This document shows positions 46,884 to 58,698 of a stretch of DNA of 64,000 bases, in pieces (the stretch's first letter is position 1; every line of letters starts with the position of its first letter). The stretch is taken from assembly GCA_037952775.1 (NCBI GenBank), contig JBANAY010000004.1:3596001-3660000 (forward strand). Direction: 5' to 3'. The notes beneath the pieces were generated by a model. It made no database searches. It saw nothing but the letters and a program-made list of their open reading frames with translations, and was not told where the DNA came from. The position numbers and the translations under genes were made by a program. The stretch is from Clonostachys chloroleuca. Its lineage: Eukaryota > Ascomycota > Sordariomycetes > Hypocreales > Bionectriaceae.

Positions 46884-47164
46884 ATGAAGATTTCTTTTCT
46901 GATAATTATCACCTGGATCAGCCTAATTATGATGGCTGAGGCCTGCGATAAGAAGAAATATGACTAATGCACTCGAGCCGCGAGAATGGGCTGTGCAGGC
47001 GTTTCCGCTGCCATAGTCAGTTGCGCAAGAGTTAGCCGTAAGTATAGAGATTGATAGAACCTGTTCAGCAAATTATTTTAACAATGACCGCAGAAAGCGC
47101 TTGCCGCAATGGAAAACTGTTCAAAGGTCAGGGTGACTGCAAGAAGGCCGTCACCTCCGCTTAG
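46884..47164 (+). pseudogene. Six-cysteine small secreted peptide, broken by TAA
   Basis: Two exons can be read: 46884-47037 and 47094-47164, joined by a 56-nt intron (GTAAGT...GCAG). The start is a signal peptide (MKISFLIIITWISLIMMAEA), followed by a Cys-rich body with segments ACDKKKYD, CTRAARMGCAGVSAAIVSC, CRNGK and GDCKKAVTSA: six Cys in about 52 residues, as in fungal effectors and defensin-like peptides. TAA at 46965-46967 stops the frame 27 codons in, between the first and second Cys. The stretch from ATG to TAA contains no GT at all, so a normal intron cannot remove it. The rest is open to TAG 47162-47164. It is a recently lost gene or a null allele; no family is recognised. Confidence 0.65.
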
Positions 47165-47851
47165 TCTATGGAGTAACACTCTTCGTCTTTCTTTTGTTCC
47201 TCTTCTTTCATTTCTTTAACCCTATTCAATTGTTCAAATTCTTAACCTAGACCTCTGGAATTTTGAGAAGGAAGTGATGGGATGATGGGGTTTGTTCCGA
47301 ATTTAGTGTCTTGAATTTCATTACCGATTTTTCTCTTTTCAATCAATAGGCGCTTGAATTCGATTATTTTTAAAGTGTTCACTTATGGGTAGTCAGCACT
47401 GTGAATTCTGGTTGATCCCACCTCGAAATGCTCAGCGAAGACCGGTTGTCATCTTCGCAGCAGGAAGCAATCGAATCCGACTAATAACTATCAAAAGGAT
47501 CGGTCAAGATGTATTGGTGCTCAATAGGAAGCATGGCCAATGTTGATGAGCAGGTACAGGATAGCTGCGTTTGTGAAACGCTTGAATGTACCAACCAGGG
47601 TAGTGCAACACCTTTAAAACGCAACCCTCTCTTGTTCTAAGAAAAGGATCATCTCAGAGATTTTTTTGTCAGCTCAACTTCGGCTCGGTTATAGTTGGTA
47701 CCTGAAAGCTTACGTGCTCCACGTTTAGATGCCTTGTCTCTCCGTGTCGTGTCAACTTGATACAATACACCACACCCTTGTTCTTTCAATATCATATTGG
47801 ATCTGAACTATCAACAATCTCATTTTAATCCATACATTTACGTCATTATCA
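47165..47851. other. Intergenic region
   Basis: No gene is supported. It holds the end of the broken peptide gene and the promoter of the ASCH-domain gene. Confidence 0.5.
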
Positions 47852-48367
47852 ATGGGAGACCGCCGAGATATCATCATATCCATATACCCAAAGCACGTAG
47901 CTAACATTGTCAGCAGGGACAAGAACCATGAGTTCCGTAATTACCTTCTTCCTGCTTCAGTCAAGCGACTTTGGATATATGAAACCAGCCCCCTCTCGTC
48001 TATCCGATATATCGCAACTATTAGTCAAGGGAAGCGCCCTGGAGAGATCTGCAATCCTGATGGACTAGAGAATGACGAGTTTGATCGTGTCGATCTGGAA
48101 GGTTCTGCCAAGTATGCATACGAAATTTTGAAACTTGAACAACTGCCAGAATCCTACTCCCTCAGCGACCTCAAGATAAAGGGATGGCTGAAAGGTGCCC
48201 CCCAGAAATACTGCTTTCTAAAGCCTGCTATGAGAGAAGCTGCTTCCACCTTACCATTACAGCTTGTGCTTGGGCCAGATGAGAAGACTCTGGACCTCAG
48301 TAAGGATGTGAACTCTGATGAAGAAGAAGAGCCCGCCAATGAGTGGCAGAGTGGGAAAAGGCCTTAA
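47852..48367 (+). CDS. ASCH-domain (PUA-like) protein
   Basis: A single-exon gene for 171 aa starting at ATG 47852. Residues about 5-120 fit an ASCH domain: an opening strand IIISIYPKHVANIVSRDKNH, the signature EFRNYLLPASVKRLWIYETSP (the K...EFR of the family), and IATISQGKRPGEI. ASCH domains are PUA-like folds thought to bind RNA or modified nucleotides; no catalytic role is shown for the fungal group. The C-terminus is acidic (SDEEEEPANE). A second acidic open stretch (48420-48500, another frame) might be a lost or spliced tail, but I see no clear splice site. Confidence 0.72.
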   Translation: MGDRRDIIISIYPKHVANIVSRDKNHEFRNYLLPASVKRLWIYETSPLSSIRYIATISQGKRPGEICNPDGLENDEFDRVDLEGSAKYAYEILKLEQLPESYSLSDLKIKGWLKGAPQKYCFLKPAMREAASTLPLQLVLGPDEKTLDLSKDVNSDEEEEPANEWQSGKRP

Positions 48368-48945
48368 AGACTAGTTTTTGGTCGTTTCCAAGTCCCTTGA
48401 ATTTGTCGGCTATCAGTCAAGAGAAGCTAGCGAGGAGGAGGCCGAGGCAAACCAAAATGATGTAGAAGAGGAAGATACCAATTCTTCATCACAAGACATT
48501 GAGGTAGCCCGAGCTACATATATCATACGGGTTAGGCTCGTGGCGGTTAGAGGCGAATTGCTCACTGCTCACTGGTTGGAGACCTATGAATGTTTTTTTC
48601 TTTCCTTCTTATTGCTGTGTTGGTTGCTTTGCGTATTCTGATCTCGGTGGCATTCATTGACGGTTGGTGATGGCCGACGGCAACAGTACTTAAAACACTT
48701 TTATCTTTCAAGGTTAGAGAAATTACTCAGCATTTGTTGACATTCAAGACAGGTATATACACATCATCAGGCCAGTTTCACCATCCTCGAGATCATATAG
48801 TCTTTGTGTTGCACAGTAGAACCTGAGAGGTTCCACTAGCATGGGCTTTGATCAAGCTGCTTGGTCTAAGAGCAATCGCATGCGAGCTCAGAAGAGCCAT
48901 AGCTCAGCTTCTTATTGAATCTGGCTTAATCCCGGCTCAGATTAA

Positions 48946-48960
48946 ATATATATATATATA
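48946..48960 (+). repeat. (AT)n microsatellite
   Basis: Seven uninterrupted AT units. Confidence 0.85.
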
Positions 48961-49028
48961 AGCATGGCAAAAGTTCAAAAATTACAACTGATTTGAAGGC
49001 ATTGCTTTTATCATAGATAGTTTTGTTC

Positions 49029-49053
49029 ACCTGCATAAATATCTTATGCAGGT
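49029..49053 (+). repeat. Perfect inverted repeat (10-bp stem, 5-nt loop)
   Basis: ACCTGCATAA (49029-49038) and TTATGCAGGT (49044-49053) are exact reverse complements around ATATC. It lies about 230 bp beyond the stop of the minus-strand Prm10/ThrE gene, so it could form in that transcript's 3' region or be a protein-binding palindrome. Confidence 0.75.
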
Positions 49054-49286
49054 ATCATATTTATGCACAGAATGTACCTGAAATCGCCGAAAACGACATA
49101 GTGCCAAAACGCCAACCAATTAACCAACGCTATGTGTGAAAGCTGTCACGTGATAGCCCCCAGGTGTGATGCAATGCTCCAAAATGCAACCCAAAGACAA
49201 GACGCGACTAATGTTAATCAAACGCTTGAACCAAGTACAACGATCAAGAACCATATGAAGATGCCCACTAACAAACCGTGAATCCC

Positions 49287-51804
49287 TCAGAAACTGAACA
49301 AACCGCTGCGACGCTTCCCGAATGGATATATGACGAGCGCGCTGATAAACAAGCCAACCGCGATGCCGATTGCGATCTGAATCATGGACGCTGCGACGTC
49401 GAACGACACCGTATTGAGCGACTGCCCGTCCGATATTTGCACCGAGCTGGTCGAGTTCACCGTTTGAGACGAGTTGGTCAGCATGTTGGCCGTTTTCAAC
49501 CCGCTCAACAAGCCTCCCGTTGATGCCAGACCTCCTGGCACCTGGCAGAACACTGCAGGAATGAGGATGGCGGCGGCCACGCCGTGTCGAATTCGAGAGT
49601 ACAGATTGGCCAAGACGCCGACGGCGAACGCGCCGAGGGTGCTGGACACCTGGGGGCTCGCCGCGAACCTGATGCTGCTGAAGTAGTTGACGATGTACCC
49701 TGCGAACGAGATGATAATTGTGATCGGCATCTGGCGCCATTTGGCTTGGTAGAGGATGCATATACAGACGACAAACAATGGCACAAACACAAACGTGAGG
49801 TATGAATCCATTGGATCCGTACATGTTGTTGCGGAGGTCGCGTTGCTGTCAAAGAGACCATAGAGGGCTGCGCCGACCGTGATGCCGAATCCCAGCAGCA
49901 GAGAATAGATGATTGCGTAGACGATGCGAATTGACCCTGGGACGAGTGCGCGAGACTGTAGCTCGAGTGACGAACACACTGTTCTGTGTTAGGAACCAAG
50001 AAAAATAGTAAATCAAGCGAGAGATTCAGTACTTACAGACTGCATATCCCGGCAGAAGCATCACGATTCCTCCCTGAGCAAGAGACGAGAAGCAAAACAA
50101 CTCCCCATTCTTGATACTGCCGAAAGCTCTAGCCAGGAAACTGACCAGAACGGTCGCGCTGACTTCAAACACGTTGTTGTAGAGGTTGGACTTGGGCGCC
50201 ACGATAAGCTGCAGCAGCCCGACGAGGCAGCCAAAGAAAAAACATAAAGGTAGGTCGATGAAGCGCGCCTTGAAAGAGAAGGGTGCCGCAACAGCACTCG
50301 TAAAGCCAAAAATCAACACGCGGAACCAAGCGGGGAACTTGTCCTTGGCATTGATGCGCTCCTCGAGCCTCTTGGTGCCTTCCTCGACGCCGATCACGTC
50401 GTGCATCACCTCCTTGTAAATCTGGTGGACGTCCTTCAGCTTCCCCAGGTCGATGCCCTGCGCCGTGCGGACGATGCGCACCTCCGTAGTGTGGGTTGAC
50501 TTGTCGTCGAAGGAGATGATCATGCAGCCCGGGAGGTACAGGAACTGGCCGTCAATCTCGAGCACGCGCGCCGTCATGCTCAGGTACTCCTCCAGGCGGT
50601 GCGTCGGCGCCCCGAAGAGCATCAGGGCGCGGCAGAGCTTGACGATGTAGTCCTGCCGGGCGAGAGTCTCGGCGATGTGCACCGTGATGCGCGCCTCCTC
50701 CTTCTGCCAGTACTGGCTCAGCCTCGAGCTGCTGCCATTGCGCTTATGCCGCTTCTTATCGAAAGGCCCCAGCTTGGGAGATTCAGACGCTGTTGGCAGG
50801 TTGGGGTTGGCGAGCCGTGTTGAGGCTTCAATCAGGTTGGCCAGAGTATCCTGGGAGCGGTTCTGTTCGTACCACTTTCTACGTGTGGGCGTCGTTGCCC
50901 CCGAGTTGGATCCCCCGGTCCCTGTGCTGGAATGACGCTTGTGCGAGCTCATGCCGCCGCCCTCGGCGGGCTTGTAGAGCTTCAGAAGTTGGGACAGGAC
51001 GCTGCCACGGTAGTGTTGAGGCACCGGCACATTATACACGCCGTCGTAAGACCCATCGTGGACCTCGCTTGGGATGATGGTGGTGCTGTCAACCACAGCA
51101 GACTCACCCGCTGGTTCATCCGTGGCCCGCCCTCGGATCACCTGAGTATGCGCTCGAACGAGGTTGAAGGCCTCGCGCTGCAGCTGTTCGTGCGCCTCGT
51201 CCGCTCCTACGGCGGTCTGGCTGTCCCCTCCTTCGCTGGTTCCCTGGGATTGAGTTAGGTTCTGGAGTGGGATATTCTCATAAAGAAGGGGCCCGGAACT
51301 GTCAGTCATCGCCGTTCCAGGGCGAGACTCCAGTGAGGTGCGGGAGGATGGTGTAAGCGAGTCTCTTCGGACCTTTTCCGCCACCCGATTTGCGCGAGCC
51401 TGCGCCAGCGCGGCCTGGATGGCCTCCTCACTCCTCTCGTCCATCAATTCGTCGTGGTCCTGCCCGCTAGTGTTGGAGGTGTATGAGCTACCACGAAGGA
51501 TAGAAGGTCTTGGCGGTCTTATTACAGGAACTTCCCGTGGTTCTGGCTCCTGGAGGGTTGAGCTTGTGGGAACGATGATCGTCGGCGGCTTGTTTGCTGC
51601 GGCTGTGCTATTGAACCGCACACGAGCCTTTTCCTTCTTCACGGCCGCGATGGCCTCGGCTGTCTGCGGGCTTGGAGGGGTGTCGGTCGACGGAGCGCTT
51701 CCATCTTGGCTTTCGGCAGCTGTGCTCCCGATGTTGGTGTCTGGGTAAGTGTCGGGGTAAGGGTCAGGGTCATCATGGGCAGAGGATTTCGGTGTTCCTT
51801 CCAT
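49287..51804 (-). CDS. Prm10/ThrE-type membrane protein (DUF1212)
   Basis: Exons on the minus strand are 51804-50037 and 49978-49287, with a 58-nt intron; the joint gives PGYAVLCSSLELQSR. The 819-aa product starts at ATG 51804. A long disordered cytoplasmic N-terminus (about 1-390, rich in Ser, Pro, Thr and acidic residues) precedes the conserved ThrE region (ETLARQDYIVKLCRALMLFG, APTHRLEEYL, GCMIISF), then about ten membrane helices. The second exon encodes the ThrE_2-like half, ending SALVIYPFGKRRSGLF. The family includes yeast pheromone-regulated Prm10 and bacterial threonine/serine exporters; its fungal function is unsettled. Confidence 0.88.
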
Positions 51805-54800
51805 ATCAAATACTGATGAGGAGGCTGGATGGCAGACGGGACAGTGGATGGCTTGGGTAAATGTGTTTCGATTAGACGTATATGAATGGTGCTACCTAAC
51901 AAGATCTACAGAGACGTGAGTGAGGGTGGGAGAGAGGGGATGACTTATATCGGCCTTGCTTGGGGATGATGGAGGCAAGTGGACCAGGTCAAAGCCAAGC
52001 TTCCCTATATCGGAGACCAAATAGGCTCAATTACGACAATTAATGCGCCAGCTGCTGCCTCTGACCCACGGCGCTTGCTAAGCGGGTGTGGAAACGATTG
52101 TCTGAGCTTTGTTTCCCTCCGTTTGCGTGCTCGTGTTCCAAACCCAGCATCTAGAGCTAGAAGCTGCCGTGGGTCGTCCCGGGGCTCGGTGCTCAGTATC
52201 CGCGTCAGCGACCCAAGAAAGATTGTGACCGGAGCACAGCCATCATAATGGTTCCTCCGGGCCTAGTTTTCAGTCAGGCAAACGTCAGACTGCTAGGACG
52301 AGGGCCCGGCGCCTGAATTGGACAATGGTTTGATGAAGAGGGTGCTTCCGGAGGGCCATGACGGAGTTTTTGTTATGTAATTAGTTGCGGATTAGGCAGT
52401 GGGTGGCCAAGTGTCAATCCCTTTCCTTCTCAAGACGATCCGCCGTCAACAGCTTGCTTGCGTGTATACGGTGGATTGGGATGGATTCAGGGCACGGTAT
52501 GGAGATGGTCAGTGGCCCCGTAACAGTCAATCCTCGATGCAATTCCCTCATGATCATGGCGAAAGAGAAGCACTTTAGCTGTCAGTCTCCTGAAGTAGTC
52601 TTCGCCAGCCATCTGGAGAGAGAGTTGGAGCTTACGATGCCGATCCTGCTTGAGTATGAGGGAACGATTGGCAGTATGAAGGGAGTAGGCAAGAGTCAGT
52701 CGTGAGAAGCGACGGCATACCAAGTTCCCGTTCCCCGAGTCATCCCCAGGTTGTAGCATCATGCAGGTACTTTGCACCATTGGGGCGGCAGCTCGGGTAG
52801 GCCACTTGCATTTGCTTGGCGTTTTGGGTTTCAGGAAGCAAACGCCCAATCTGGGGACCACGAGACTCCTGTCAGATCCGGCCATGAGGGAGACAGTGTT
52901 CTGAGTACCCGGTAAGGTCGGTTGTTGCCGCTGCACGAATCCCCAAATTGATGCCTATCCGGGTAAAGTCGAATGGGTACGACTCCATCATCGATCATGA
53001 CGGTGAAGGAAGAATTGCAAAGCTAGCATTTCGTAGTCCGTAGAAGGCTGGTCCTAGTGGAAGCTCTCGCTTTCGCCCCCAAGGCCAAGGCAAGCCCTTT
53101 CCGCCCTCTACAGTAGATCGGCTTATTTTACATACAGATTCGTCTTTGTCACGCCAGCCAACCACTCAATTTGGACGTCAACGGCAAACGACACATAATT
53201 GAATGTTCAATGATGCAATATGGCGGGATCGTATCACGGGATTTGAGCTGTACAAAAAGGAGCCTTGCCCGTGCCCTGAAAAATCTTCACCCACCATTAG
53301 CATAAAGCCAAAGGCATAGCCGAGGAGGCTCAGTGGTGACTGACAATGGCAGCATCGTATTTTTCCTGCTCCAAGTGGGGATCAGTTGAAACTTTCTGTC
53401 GTCTTCCGCCGCCACTTTTGGGCCCTTTTAATGGCCACGAGGGCCCTAGTACAAAAATAGTAATAGAAGGGAACCGAGCACAGATCACCTCAACGCCCCT
53501 GGAGCCGAGACTTGATGAATTCTAAATTAGAGTGCTCAGTAGCCGTCAGGGCAGGCCGGTCATGTGCCTTGCAGAATCTGAACTGAACCGAAGAGCTTGG
53601 CTCAAACTTCACGTGCGTCCAGTGCTCCCAACGACAGGGCAACAGGGGAAGATCCGTGCCCAGGTACCAGTCCAGGGCTTGAAGTTTGCCTCACCCCCAC
53701 CATATGTCCCCGAATTCCAGAAGCCTGGATTTTTTTGGTGATGAATCTAGGGCATCTTGGCTGCTTTTGGCATAGCAATGGGACCATCTGATGGCCTTCA
53801 ATGGTGCCGTCATGGCATACTGCATACCTAACATCTTCTACACCGGAAGGACACCCAATTTTGCCTGGGCCAACATGTACCGGCACTCTCGGAGCCCTCC
53901 CGGAGCGGGCAGAACCGGCAGTAGCACCCATTTGTGAAGACAGACGTTTAATGACGAAGATATTGAATGACAGTGCCAGATGCAAGACCTATTTTTAAGT
54001 ATTGATACTAGTTGCCAATAAACGGCGCGTGCGCAATGAATAATTGTCGTCATCCCTCCACTGACGTCTTTTCTATTCCCTCTGTGATTGAGGTCCTTGC
54101 AGCAACTCCGCGGAAGCCTCGGGCGCCCGGCATGAAGAGATGCCTGGCCCCCGTCCATGGATACAGACTTGCATGTACCCGTACGCAACTCATTTTCTGC
54201 CACCTCTAGATGCGAACACGGAGAGATAAAATATTCCATGGAGCTTAAGGGAGCCCGGTCTGCTGGGATATCCCTCTCCAGCATAGAATTCTTACAACGT
54301 GGCCAGGTGTATGGGTTAAAGCTGTGCGTCGACTCGAGAAAAATATGATAATGGGCTAGACAAGCAACCTTCAAAGACACCAGTAGGTTAGCCAACATTC
54401 ACCTCTCACCAGCTGGGAGAGATTACGGAAGTACGAAATCCACTTTAATGGCCCAATTCAACTGCTCTTCGCCTAATTCAATATCCTGAGCTTGCTGTGG
54501 CAGTGTTGGCACCCGGAGCCTGTGGTATAAACACTACACGAGGAGGTTAGAGGCATAAAATCAAAGTATTAGATATTAGCTCGCTTAACTAGCTAATGAT
54601 AGGACAAATTCATCTCGCTGAGTTTTGCCACCCCCCTCTATTGCTTCCATTCACTCTTTTTTTTTCTTGTTCTTTCATTTTCTTTCCTTCTCCGGTTTCA
54701 TCGATCAAACACCTACTCTCTCTCCTTTACTCCATCCCTCCACTGTCTCTTCTCACCTCCCACTTTCATATATCCTTTTGTGATTGAGCAACGTGTTTAG

Positions 54801-54827
54801 AAATTCCATCGGTATCCTGGCCAAAGA
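51805..54827. other. Intergenic region
   Basis: No gene is supported in 3 kb. The left part is the promoter of the Prm10/ThrE gene, and the far right the 3' region of the sugar transporter, with CT-rich tracts near 54.65-54.77 kb. Open frames at 53.8-54.4 kb show no recognisable protein. Confidence 0.5.
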
Positions 54828-56459
54828 TCATGCTGAACTTCTTCGTCGGATATTCGACTCGTCCTTGTCAGCGCTCCAGGAACTCGACTCTCTGGGGTTG
54901 ACGTGGTTGATGTACATGGTGTCAATCTCTTCGAGGGTCCGGTCCTTGGATTCAATGACGAAGAGATAGACAATCGCGGCGAGCGCTGCGCAGGAGCAGG
55001 CGAAGACGAGACCATAGAAGTAGTCAATCTCATCGATGATGAACCGGGTGAAGAAGGAAATCAGGAAGTTCCAGAACCAGTTGGCAGCAGTGGCGAGGCC
55101 CATGCAGGTTCCGCGGTATCGGAGGGGGAAGAGCTCTGCGTTGACGGCCCACGCGAGAGGACCCCAGCTCACAGCAAAGGCAGCGATGGCCAGGCATGAG
55201 AAGGCGACAAGCAAGGCTCCGGCAAGGGAGGTGTTTGCGGGAGTCTCACGGTCAAGCGCAAAACGACCGACAAAGGCGTAAACCCTAGAATATGCGAAGT
55301 TAGAATCGAGAAGCCGACCTTACGGAGGAGGCAAAAGGGGGGCAAGGGGTAAACATACAAGAAGCAGACGGTCATCCAAACAGCTCCGGTAATCAGGATA
55401 GATCGACGGCCCCATCGTTGGACAATCCAAAGGCCGAAGATGGTACAGAAGACATTGACGGAACCCAAGATGATCATAGTCGTATAACTATTACTGATGC
55501 CGGTGGAAGCAAAGAGAGTTGTGCCGAAATAGAAGAAAAAGTTGATACCAGTGAGCTGTTGTCCAGCCATGAGAGTTATTCCGAGAACTGTACGATAGAA
55601 CATGCGAGGAGCAGTGAAGATCTCTGTCCAGCTGAAGCCATCAGCGCTCTTGCTCTCTTCGTCCAGCTGGTCTTGAATATCGGTAATTTGGCCCGAGACT
55701 TCAGAAGACATCAGATCAAGACCTGCCAGATTGGCGATAGTCCTGCGGGCTTCCTGAATCTTGCCTTGGGAGCAAGCATATCGAGGGCTTTCGGGAAGGA
55801 ACAGGATTCCCACGCCAAGGACGACGGCCCAACCAAAGGTCAGCCCGTTGGGAATCCGCCAAGACATGCTCGTTGGGTTTGATTCAGTGCCCCAGTTGAC
55901 CATTTCGGAAGCCAGGATACCGAGAGTGATGAGTAGCTGGTAAGATGAGACAACAACGCCTCGCAGAGAGGCGGGGACGCTTTCTGACTGGTACATGGGG
56001 ACGACGACAGACAAGGAGCCAATGCTCAGACCTGTAACCAACCGGCCGACGGAAAACTGTGCCCACGAAGACTGGGACGAGATCTCAATAGCGGTACCGA
56101 TGCAAGTGAAGAAAGCGGACAGAGAGATGGTGAGGCGTCGACCAAAAGCATCGGCCATTTTACCAGAGGCGAGCGCACCGAAGAGCGCACCAACACAGAG
56201 AAGGCCGACGATTGTGCCCTGGCGGACGGCACTGAAGGAAAACTTTCCATCTGGTTCGGGTGTTCCGAATCTCTGGCCAAAATCGTTCATGAGAAAGAAT
56301 CCTGAGATTTGTCCACTTGGCCAAGAGTCAGTCCAGTCATCTGCGTGAATCAGCGATGGGGGTGACATACCTGACATAACCGAAGATGAAGCCTCCGATA
56401 CTAGCCACAGCACCTAGCATGCAGGCCAGGAAGGTGACCTTTTGGCTGGAGGTAGACAT
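54828..56459 (-). CDS. MFS sugar transporter
   Basis: Exons on the minus strand are 56459-56371, 56315-55359 and 55284-54828, with introns of 55 and 74 nt, giving 500 aa. The sugar-porter signatures are present: GGFIFGYVSGQISGF in helix 1 (across the first splice), KMADAFGRR in the first loop, the PESPRY motif (LFLPESPRYACSQGK), QQLTGINFFFYFGTTLF in helix 7, and VIESKDRTLEEID at the end of helix 12 in place of PETKG. It is a plasma-membrane hexose or related monosaccharide:H+ symporter; the exact sugar is unknown. The C-terminal tail is short and charged (SADKDESNIRRRSS). Confidence 0.92.
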
Positions 56460-58698
56460 TGTGTTTTCCGTGGGCTTGGTCGGAGAAGGATGTAATGATG
56501 ATGTATTATGGAGTTGTAGTAATGGTGAGTAAATCGATATTCTCTGACACGTCAATAACGCGATGTGATACTTGACTGGGAAGTTTGAGGGGAAGCCAGG
56601 AAGCGAAGAGGACGAAAATCCATGGCTATTTATAGGTAAACAAACAAGCACGACAGTGAACTTTGCTCGCGTCTTTTACAACATGGTGGTTGCCCGAGGT
56701 TGTTTAACCTTGCGCATGCCGAAACCTAATCCTACAGAAGTCAACCTACGTGTTTTGCAATAGCGCAAGTTGGCAGGATGATAAAAAAGGTTGAAAGTGA
56801 AGAGAATATTGAAAAAAATCTTCCAAACGGCAGGCGGCTTCGAGAGCGTTCGCCTGAACGTGTCGCTCTTTCTCTCCTTCTCATCTGGATCGGTGGAGGT
56901 GGTGAGGAGCAAAGCCTCCTCTCCCGACCAGCAAAAACCAAATAAATAAACAAGCTTTTCGAGATCATGAGATTTCGCGCAGGTATGATCAGATACTTTT
57001 TTATCCCCAAGCCAGCCCACCGCCCAGGATGATTAGCAGGGGAATGGCCCAGACAGTCAGGTGATCGTATAAGCTTTGACATATTGACCTGGGGCGTATA
57101 CTTCTGAAGGCTCTTTCCTCGGGCGTGGTGGCGGGAGGCTTAGAAAGCAAGAAAAGTCCTGAGAATGAGAAAAAGTCATCCTGAAGGCTGCGGAAAACTC
57201 AACCCAGAGGAGTGGCTACAACAAACTTTTCAGATTTCCAAAATGGCGTGGCACATTTATGAAGTTGTGCTAGGTTGTTCTGCCCGATGTCGAGCAAGAG
57301 TGCGTTTAAGTGTATTTGATTTTGGTCTATTTAGTTTGCCACAGGTTGCAAGGAAACGAAGGTATGCTAGGTTTACGGAGCGATTCTTTTCCGTCCAACT
57401 TCAACCGTGATATGACCAATCCTAGACTCAAACACATTGCAGAAGACAATAATTGTGGGTTTCCGACCAGTACCAGGCTATTCTTATACGTAATTGGAAT
57501 GGCAATGGCTCTGTTAGGGGGACTTTCTCGTTGGCATCTAATGCTATGCTACATTATATGCAATAGAGGGGACATATAAAAGGCCCTTTCTTCAAGTTTA
57601 GGTTCTACCTTTGAAACAGTTGAAGGACAAAACTGTTCAAGCGGTGGTTTCAAGGCCCGCCGAGTTCCTTTTTCAGCGTGATTTAGTTCAAAAAATGAAA
57701 CACTGGGATATCATCCGAGCCTCATGGCCTCTTCGGATTATGGGAAAGGGTTGGGATCACCGGGTCGGATCTTTCTGATAGAAAATATTGCAACATTCGA
57801 ACTTGTTATTAACTGTATGAGGTGAAGATGCCTGAGATTTCCCAAGCCAAAGACGTTCAAGAACCAGCAGTATATTTCACCACTCGGTTATCCTCTTAGA
57901 TCCTGATCGATTACCGTCCAGTTGTACAAATATCGCTAGAGCCAAGTATTCTAGGGCATGCTAGATCTATTTTATTCTTTTATTCCGCATCAGTAAGATG
58001 GAGATATAAACTGATGCAGGCATAGGTCTAGAGAGGAGCCATATTGAAGAACAAGAGTTGCCCTAGAAGTGCAAATAAGAATCTGCGGGGTTTCAATCCA
58101 CACAGCCTTCATCTAGCCGGATTCTCTCCTCACGTTATTTTAAGGGGTTTCAAGGTACCATGTGGGTGATATAGATTTTGATTGGATCTACAATGTTGGG
58201 GCTGGCCCTGGCGAGTCCAAATCCCGCGCAAATGAAATCATCAGCATTTTCAGCTGCAGGAACTGGACAATCCATACAGGTCCTGTTGTCCTCGGCATAT
58301 GAGCAGATGCTACCCCATTTAGGCACGCAGGAAGAACGGGAGGGGGGTTTAAAGTGACGATCCCGCCTAAATTGAATCCTGGAGCCGTCTTGATACTATT
58401 GGAGCGCCTCTCTTCATGGCCCCGCATCTTTACTATGGCATCGCAGTGACATCCACCTGTTTCCAGATGATTCTTGGAATGATGGACATTGGTCGCAACT
58501 ATTGAACCGAATGACCGAATACGGTATGCCTTTCTTGAGTGGTGTGACCCACCGATGATCACTGAGATTCATGGATCATAAGAAGGCCTTCGTCTGCTCG
58601 AACCCTGAGATGAGTGCATCTGCTGGTAGGGTTGTTTGTCTTAATCGACCTATCATTTCGTTCCGTTCTACTTCTTATCTTTGTTTGAGTCAGACGCC
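56460..58698. other. Intergenic region between divergent genes
   Basis: The sugar transporter (-) and the GH93 gene (+) face away from each other across 2.2 kb. No gene is supported; the open frames here overlap on both strands. Confidence 0.5.

Larger units (their letters stand above)
48368..49286. other. Intergenic region between convergent genes
   Basis: The ASCH gene (+) and the Prm10/ThrE gene (-) end here. It holds an (AT)7 microsatellite at 48946-48960 and a perfect hairpin at 49029-49053. No gene is supported. Confidence 0.5.

Noticed and set aside
53838..54398. 186-codon open frame (-)
   Set aside because: No recognisable domain, and overlapping open frames exist on the other strand.
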